A DNA stretch of 64,000 bases from Gillisella taibaishanensis (lineage in GTDB: Bacteria > Pseudomonadota > Alphaproteobacteria > Rhizobiales > Rhizobiaceae): the NCBI RefSeq assembly GCF_001938985.1, contig NZ_MKIN01000023.1:1-64000 (forward strand), given 5' to 3'. Of this stretch, positions 60,207 to 64,000 are shown piece by piece. The notes under the pieces were generated by a model. That model was not told the origin of the DNA, did no database searches, and saw only the letters and a program-made list of their open reading frames with translations. Made by a program: the position numbers and the translations under genes. Positions within the stretch are counted from its first letter, which is position 1; each line of letters opens with the position of its first letter.

Positions 60207-60487
60207 CGGCCAGATACCGGTCTTTGTCGGCAAGCCTGACGAGCGGTAAAGGGAAACCAAGCGGTGGCGCGACAGGAGTCCGCCGCATCACTTGATGGGT
60301 CGATATCGCTGTTTGCGCGCAAAAATCCGCCTCTTTTCCCGGCAACCCCTCGTCTTCGCCACAAACAATGCTATCCTTAGCGCATGAGATGCAACGCCAC
60401 GTTCCTTTGCGACCGCATGAGGCCTGCGCCACCCGCTCGCATGCCTGACGGCAGGCGGGGCAATGGCAGGCAACCGGAGACCGCATC
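60207..60487. other. spacer where lysA is usually found
   Basis: 280 bases with no lysA or recognisable remnant. It holds GCCTG-ACGG-CAGGC at 60448-60461 and the leader of the DUF4175 gene, whose AACCGGAG lies before the ATG. Confidence 0.5.
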
Positions 60488-63205
60488 ATGACCGCTTCCG
60501 GTCCGCAGGAACACAGCCCTTTGAACGGCGACCGCAAGCTGGCCCGTAGGCTTGCAGTCAACCGTTTTACGGCGAAACTGGTGCTTTTTTCAGAGCGCCT
60601 GCTGCCATGCCTGGTGCTGCCAGCCTCACTTGCTGCAGTTTTCCTGTCTTTTGCTTGGCTCGGCTTCTTCCGCGAAATCCCTGACATTCTTCGCTGGGCG
60701 CTTGTCTTGCTCTTGGCCTTCGGTTTTCTGGCGTCGCTGCTGCCCTTCGGGCGCCTGCGCTGGCCGCAGGTGCCCGAAGCTGACCGGCTGCTGGAAGAGC
60801 GCAATCGTCTCGCCCATCAACCGATCGGCATCCAGACCGAACAGCCCGCCTTCGACACGCCCATTGCCCGCGCGCTCTGGCAGGAGCATCAGCGCCGCAT
60901 GGCCGCGCGCATCGCTACGCTCGATCCCGGTCCACCAAAGCCCGATATCGCCGCGTTCGATAGCCATGGCCTCAGAGCCCTGCCGGCTCTGATGCTGGTC
61001 ATCGCCTTTGCCTATTCCGGTTCAAACGGCGCAGGCCGTCTTTCCGATGCCTTCCTGCTGCAGGGCTCTCAGGACCAGGCGCCGTCACTGCGCGTCGATG
61101 CCTGGATCACGCCGCCCGCCTATACCGGCAAACCACCGGTCTTTCTCACCAGCCGCAACGGCGAAGCAAGCCAGGCGATCAGCGTTCCCGCGCAATCGGT
61201 GGTCACGGTGCGGCTGACAGGCAGCACAGACAATGAAAAGACCAGTTTCAGGCCTGCCTCCGGCGGCCTAGCCGTTGCCCTCCAGCAGGCCAAGGCAGAA
61301 CCGCAAGGTCCCGCTCCGGGTACACCAGCGACAGCAGAGCCTCCGAAGGCACCGGCACCCGACGTGCCCACCGACCAACGCACCGATGCCCGCAGCCTGA
61401 CGCTTGCGCTGTCGGAAAGCGGCACGCTGGATCTTGGTGGACGGCAATGGCCGGTAAAGGTAATTCCGGATCATGCCCCGACCATCGCTTTCGACGGCGT
61501 TCCGAAACGGGCCGTCAACGGTGCGCTCGAAATCGGCTTTACCGCCAAAGATGATTACGGCGTGACCGAAGCGCATGCCGAAATTGTGCCGGTCGAGGCC
61601 GCCACTGATGCCAAGCCGCTCTACCCCCTACCGGAATTCAAGCTCGATCTGCCTAGCCGCAATACCCGTGACATTAAGAGCCTGGCGAGCCGCAACCTGA
61701 CCGAACATCCGCTGACCGGCAAAAAGGTGCGCATCACCCTGGTCGCTCGCGATGGGCTTGGCCAGGAAGGACGGAGTGCGCCGCATGAGATGGTCCTGCC
61801 GACCCATAATTTCTCGCAACCGCTTGCCGCAGCCGTTGCCGAGCAGCGTCAAATCTTTGCGCTCGACATGCGGCAGATGCCCCGCGCCATCGCCTTCAAC
61901 GAGGCCCTGACGTTGCGCGCTGACGAGACCATTCCGCAGCTCAGCCATTACCTGGCGATTTCCTCGGCCCATGCCCGCATGCAACTAGCATCGACGCCGG
62001 ACGCGATGAAGGACACGGCTGATTATCTTTGGGAAATCGCGCTTGGCATCGACGACGGCGATTTGTCGCTGGCGGAAAAGAAGCTGTCGGACGCCCAGCA
62101 GAAACTGTCGGATGCGCTCGCCCGAAATGCGCCGGATGCCGAGGTCAAGAAGCTAATGGATGATGTCCGCCAGGCGATGCAGGAGTATATGAAGGCGCTG
62201 GCCGAACGGCAGCAGCCGCAAAACGGCCAGCAGAACCAGCAAAGCGCCCAGAAAGTTCTGACCCAGCGCGATCTGGAAAACATGATGAACCAGATCGAAA
62301 ACCTGGCACGATCAGGCAACAAGGATGCCGCCCGCCAGATGCTGCAGGACATGCAGCGGATGATGAACAATCTGCAGGCTGGCCGCCCACAGCGGTCCAA
62401 TCCGCAGCAACAGCAGGAAACCAGCGAGGCGCGCAAGCAGATCGACAAGCTGGGCCAGATCATGCAGGACCAGCAGAAGCTGATGGATAAGACCTTCGGG
62501 CTGAACCAGGCGCTGCAGAACCGTATGCAGATGGACGACGAACTGCAGCCGCAGGACGACGACGGCATGATGCAACAGGACCCGCAGGCTGGTCCGTCTC
62601 CGGATGAAGACCAGGACAATCCAGGAAAAAAGCAGGGCCGCAACCAGGCTGAGCAGAAGAAGGGCGAAGGCGACCAGAACCTACCACCAGATCAGATGAC
62701 GACCGATCAGTTGAAGCAAGCCCTGAAGCAATTGCGCCAGCAGCAGGATGCGCTGGGCAAGCAGTTGAAGGGTGTGCAGGACGGCCTTGGCAAGCTCGGC
62801 ATCAAGCCCGGCGACAATTTCGGACAGGCTGGCCGGGAAATGCAGGGCGCCGGCGAAGCGCTCGGCAAGAGCGAAGGCGACCGCGCCGTGGAGGGCCAGG
62901 GCCGTGCGCTGGAAGCACTGCGCCAGGGCGCCCGTGACATGATGAACCAGATGATGCAGGCGATGCAGCGCGGCCAGGGACAAGGCCAGGGTCAGGGCAT
63001 GGCCGAAGGCAATCAGGCAGGCCGCGACCCACTGGGTCGGCCTCGGTCGACCATGGGTCCGGATTTCGGCGAAAGGGTCAAGATACCTGACGAGATCGAT
63101 GTTCAGCGCGCCCGCGAAATTCTGGACGCGATCAGAAACAAGCTCGGCAACAACGCGAGCCCTGAGGTAGAGCGCCGCTATCTGGAACGGCTGCTCGATC
63201 TGTAA
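60488..63205 (+). CDS. DUF4175 (TIGR02302) membrane protein
   Basis: A 905-residue protein. Two membrane helices (~36-60 and 66-86) and one near 160-178 precede a large periplasmic part with SRNGEASQAISV and a Pro/Ala-rich linker (~270-300). The C-terminal ~370 residues are Gln/Met-rich coiled coil (QQPQNGQQNQQSAQ, MMNQIENLARSGNKDAARQM) ending in a conserved VQRAREILDAIRNKLG. The family is confined to alphaproteobacteria, and its function is unknown; layout suggests an envelope scaffold. Confidence 0.93.
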   Translation: MTASGPQEHSPLNGDRKLARRLAVNRFTAKLVLFSERLLPCLVLPASLAAVFLSFAWLGFFREIPDILRWALVLLLAFGFLASLLPFGRLRWPQVPEADRLLEERNRLAHQPIGIQTEQPAFDTPIARALWQEHQRRMAARIATLDPGPPKPDIAAFDSHGLRALPALMLVIAFAYSGSNGAGRLSDAFLLQGSQDQAPSLRVDAWITPPAYTGKPPVFLTSRNGEASQAISVPAQSVVTVRLTGSTDNEKTSFRPASGGLAVALQQAKAEPQGPAPGTPATAEPPKAPAPDVPTDQRTDARSLTLALSESGTLDLGGRQWPVKVIPDHAPTIAFDGVPKRAVNGALEIGFTAKDDYGVTEAHAEIVPVEAATDAKPLYPLPEFKLDLPSRNTRDIKSLASRNLTEHPLTGKKVRITLVARDGLGQEGRSAPHEMVLPTHNFSQPLAAAVAEQRQIFALDMRQMPRAIAFNEALTLRADETIPQLSHYLAISSAHARMQLASTPDAMKDTADYLWEIALGIDDGDLSLAEKKLSDAQQKLSDALARNAPDAEVKKLMDDVRQAMQEYMKALAERQQPQNGQQNQQSAQKVLTQRDLENMMNQIENLARSGNKDAARQMLQDMQRMMNNLQAGRPQRSNPQQQQETSEARKQIDKLGQIMQDQQKLMDKTFGLNQALQNRMQMDDELQPQDDDGMMQQDPQAGPSPDEDQDNPGKKQGRNQAEQKKGEGDQNLPPDQMTTDQLKQALKQLRQQQDALGKQLKGVQDGLGKLGIKPGDNFGQAGREMQGAGEALGKSEGDRAVEGQGRALEALRQGARDMMNQMMQAMQRGQGQGQGQGMAEGNQAGRDPLGRPRSTMGPDFGERVKIPDEIDVQRAREILDAIRNKLGNNASPEVERRYLERLLDL

Positions 63206-63217
63206 AAAGGGAAGAAA

Positions 63218-63577
63218 TCAGGCGGCCAATGCCAGGGCCACGGCCTTGCGGATATCAGGCAGGGCAAAGGGCTTTGGCACCACGTCCACGATTTTTTCCA
63301 GGAGATCGTCGGCGCGTTCCCGTTGCTCGGCATAGCCGGTCATCAGCAGGATCTTCAGGCCTGGAAAGCCGGAATGGGCGCGATGCGCCAGTTCGATCCC
63401 GTCCATGACAGGCATGCGGATGTCTGACAGCAGAAGGTCGAACTTGCTAGTGGCCAGCATTTCGAGCCCCTCAGCACCATCGGCAGCCTCATGGGTTTCA
63501 TGTCCGTCGAGCCGCAACGCCCGGGCAACGAAGGAGCGCAGCGCATCTTCGTCTTCGGTAATCAGTATCTTGGCCAT
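63218..63577 (-). CDS. cpdR: single-domain response regulator CpdR
   Basis: A 119-residue receiver-only protein. Phosphoacceptor Asp52 lies in LLSDIRMPVMDG, with acidic residues EDED at 8-11, Thr in LMTGYA and Lys in VPKPF. In alphaproteobacteria unphosphorylated CpdR delivers cell-cycle proteins to ClpXP, controlled by the CckA-ChpT relay. Position next to the DUF4175 gene and hpt matches rhizobial cpdR1. Confidence 0.93.
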   Translation of the reverse strand: MAKILITEDEDALRSFVARALRLDGHETHEAADGAEGLEMLATSKFDLLLSDIRMPVMDGIELAHRAHSGFPGLKILLMTGYAEQRERADDLLEKIVDVVPKPFALPDIRKAVALALAA

Positions 63578-63919
63578 ATCCGAATTCCCATCTTTTATCC
63601 CGCTGCATAGGCACCCGACCGGACAGGCCGGAAGCCCGCATCATGCAGCTGTTTTCGCAAGACCGATTACGCAGCCACATCTGCGCCCGTCATGCGCCGC
63701 CCTCTCGAATCAGTCAGGATCGGCAACGCTCTTGCATGTAACGCAAATCATCAGCTTTTCCTTTGCGAGAGGTAAACAGGCCACGACTTACACGCGGGGA
63801 TGGTTAACAATTTCTACCGCTTAGACAGCCTCATGTCCTGCCGCGATACAAAAATATCCCCGCACCGGACTCGGCACGGGGATATATCAAACCAATGATA
63901 TTATTGGATATTCAGGCGA
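63578..63919. other. spacer between hpt and cpdR
   Basis: About 340 bases. It contains the cpdR promoter and the hpt terminator. A TTAAC near 63803 resembles a CtrA half-site, but I see no second half at the right spacing. Confidence 0.5.
63854..63885 (-). terminator. intrinsic terminator of hpt
   Basis: ATATCCCCG and CGGGGATAT form a 9-bp stem, extended imperfectly inward, followed on the minus strand by TTTTTG. Confidence 0.88.
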
Positions 63920-64000
63920 TCATGCCGCGTCGCCGGTGACCACGCCGACGAAAGGAAGCTCGCGAAAGGCATGGGCGACGTCCATGCCGTAGCCGACGAC
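63920..64000 (-). CDS. hpt: hypoxanthine phosphoribosyltransferase (3' end)
   Basis: The last 26 codons run from the window edge to a TGA: VVGYGMDVAHAFRELPF followed by VGVVTGDAA. GYGMDVxHAFRELPFVG is the C-terminal signature of Hpt, the purine salvage enzyme that makes IMP and GMP. The rest lies outside the window. Confidence 0.88.
   Translation of the reverse strand, partial: VVGYGMDVAHAFRELPFVGVVTGDAA

Overview
The window is ordinary-looking chromosome of an alphaproteobacterium of the Rhizobiaceae (Rhizobium/Agrobacterium/Allorhizobium group; the genus cannot be settled from sequence alone). Supporting this are the LpiA (MprF-type)/AcvB pair, DUF4167, the EI-Ntr protein PtsP, the ubiG, DUF1178-nitrilase-grx-comF and etfBA-hbdA blocks, a cpdR-hpt end, MCPs with a rhizobial-type C-terminal pentapeptide, and short intergenic repeats of the rhizobial mosaic type. 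I see no prophage, insertion sequence, CRISPR array or rRNA; one tRNA gene (Leu, anticodon CAA) is present.

Layout. 0.5-7 kb: an envelope M23 peptidase, then a two-gene unit made of an HscC-type Hsp70 and a large membrane-spanning J-like protein in which the HPD triad reads RPD. 7-17 kb: clpB, DUF4167 and the block ptsP-prfA-prmC preceded by lysC, all on the minus strand. 17.4-21.5 kb: lpiA/mprF-acvB, an overlapping pair that makes and hydrolyses lysyl-phosphatidylglycerol. 21.7-25 kb: an MCP and a secreted SH3 protein with a long repetitive Pro/Arg/Asp tail. 25-29 kb: ubiG, then the minus-strand run comF-grxC-nitrilase-DUF1178-DUF3291. 29.4-31.1 kb: a methyltransferase, an orphan Flp pilin and a small membrane protein. 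31.6-38 kb: argJ-GNAT-mutT, a periplasmic parvulin and, divergently, secA.

38-51 kb: a flippase overlapping a FemAB/BioF2-like acyltransferase, an acyl-CoA synthetase, a small lipoprotein, a diguanylate cyclase with product-inhibition site, tRNA-Leu, a YqaA/DedA protein, dsbB, an HNH nuclease, a DNA glycosylase, gluQ, a YihY protein, an SDR, a HIG1 protein and a PduO-type cobalamin adenosyltransferase. 51-57 kb: etfB-etfA and hbdA, which I would expect to be adjacent, split by an inverted MCP ending in NWEEF. 57-64 kb: gst, tlpA, argH, lptM, a DUF4175 (TIGR02302) protein, cpdR and the 3' end of hpt. The lysA gene I would expect between lptM and the DUF4175 gene is not there.

The candidate for an under-described system is the HscC/J-protein pair (2623-7002), which is more A/T-rich than its surroundings, translationally linked, closed by a strong hairpin and membrane-anchored. 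Second-tier items are the orphan Flp pilin with its small partner, the flippase-acyltransferase pair, the decapeptide-repeat SH3 protein, and several perfect inverted repeats that no gene explains.
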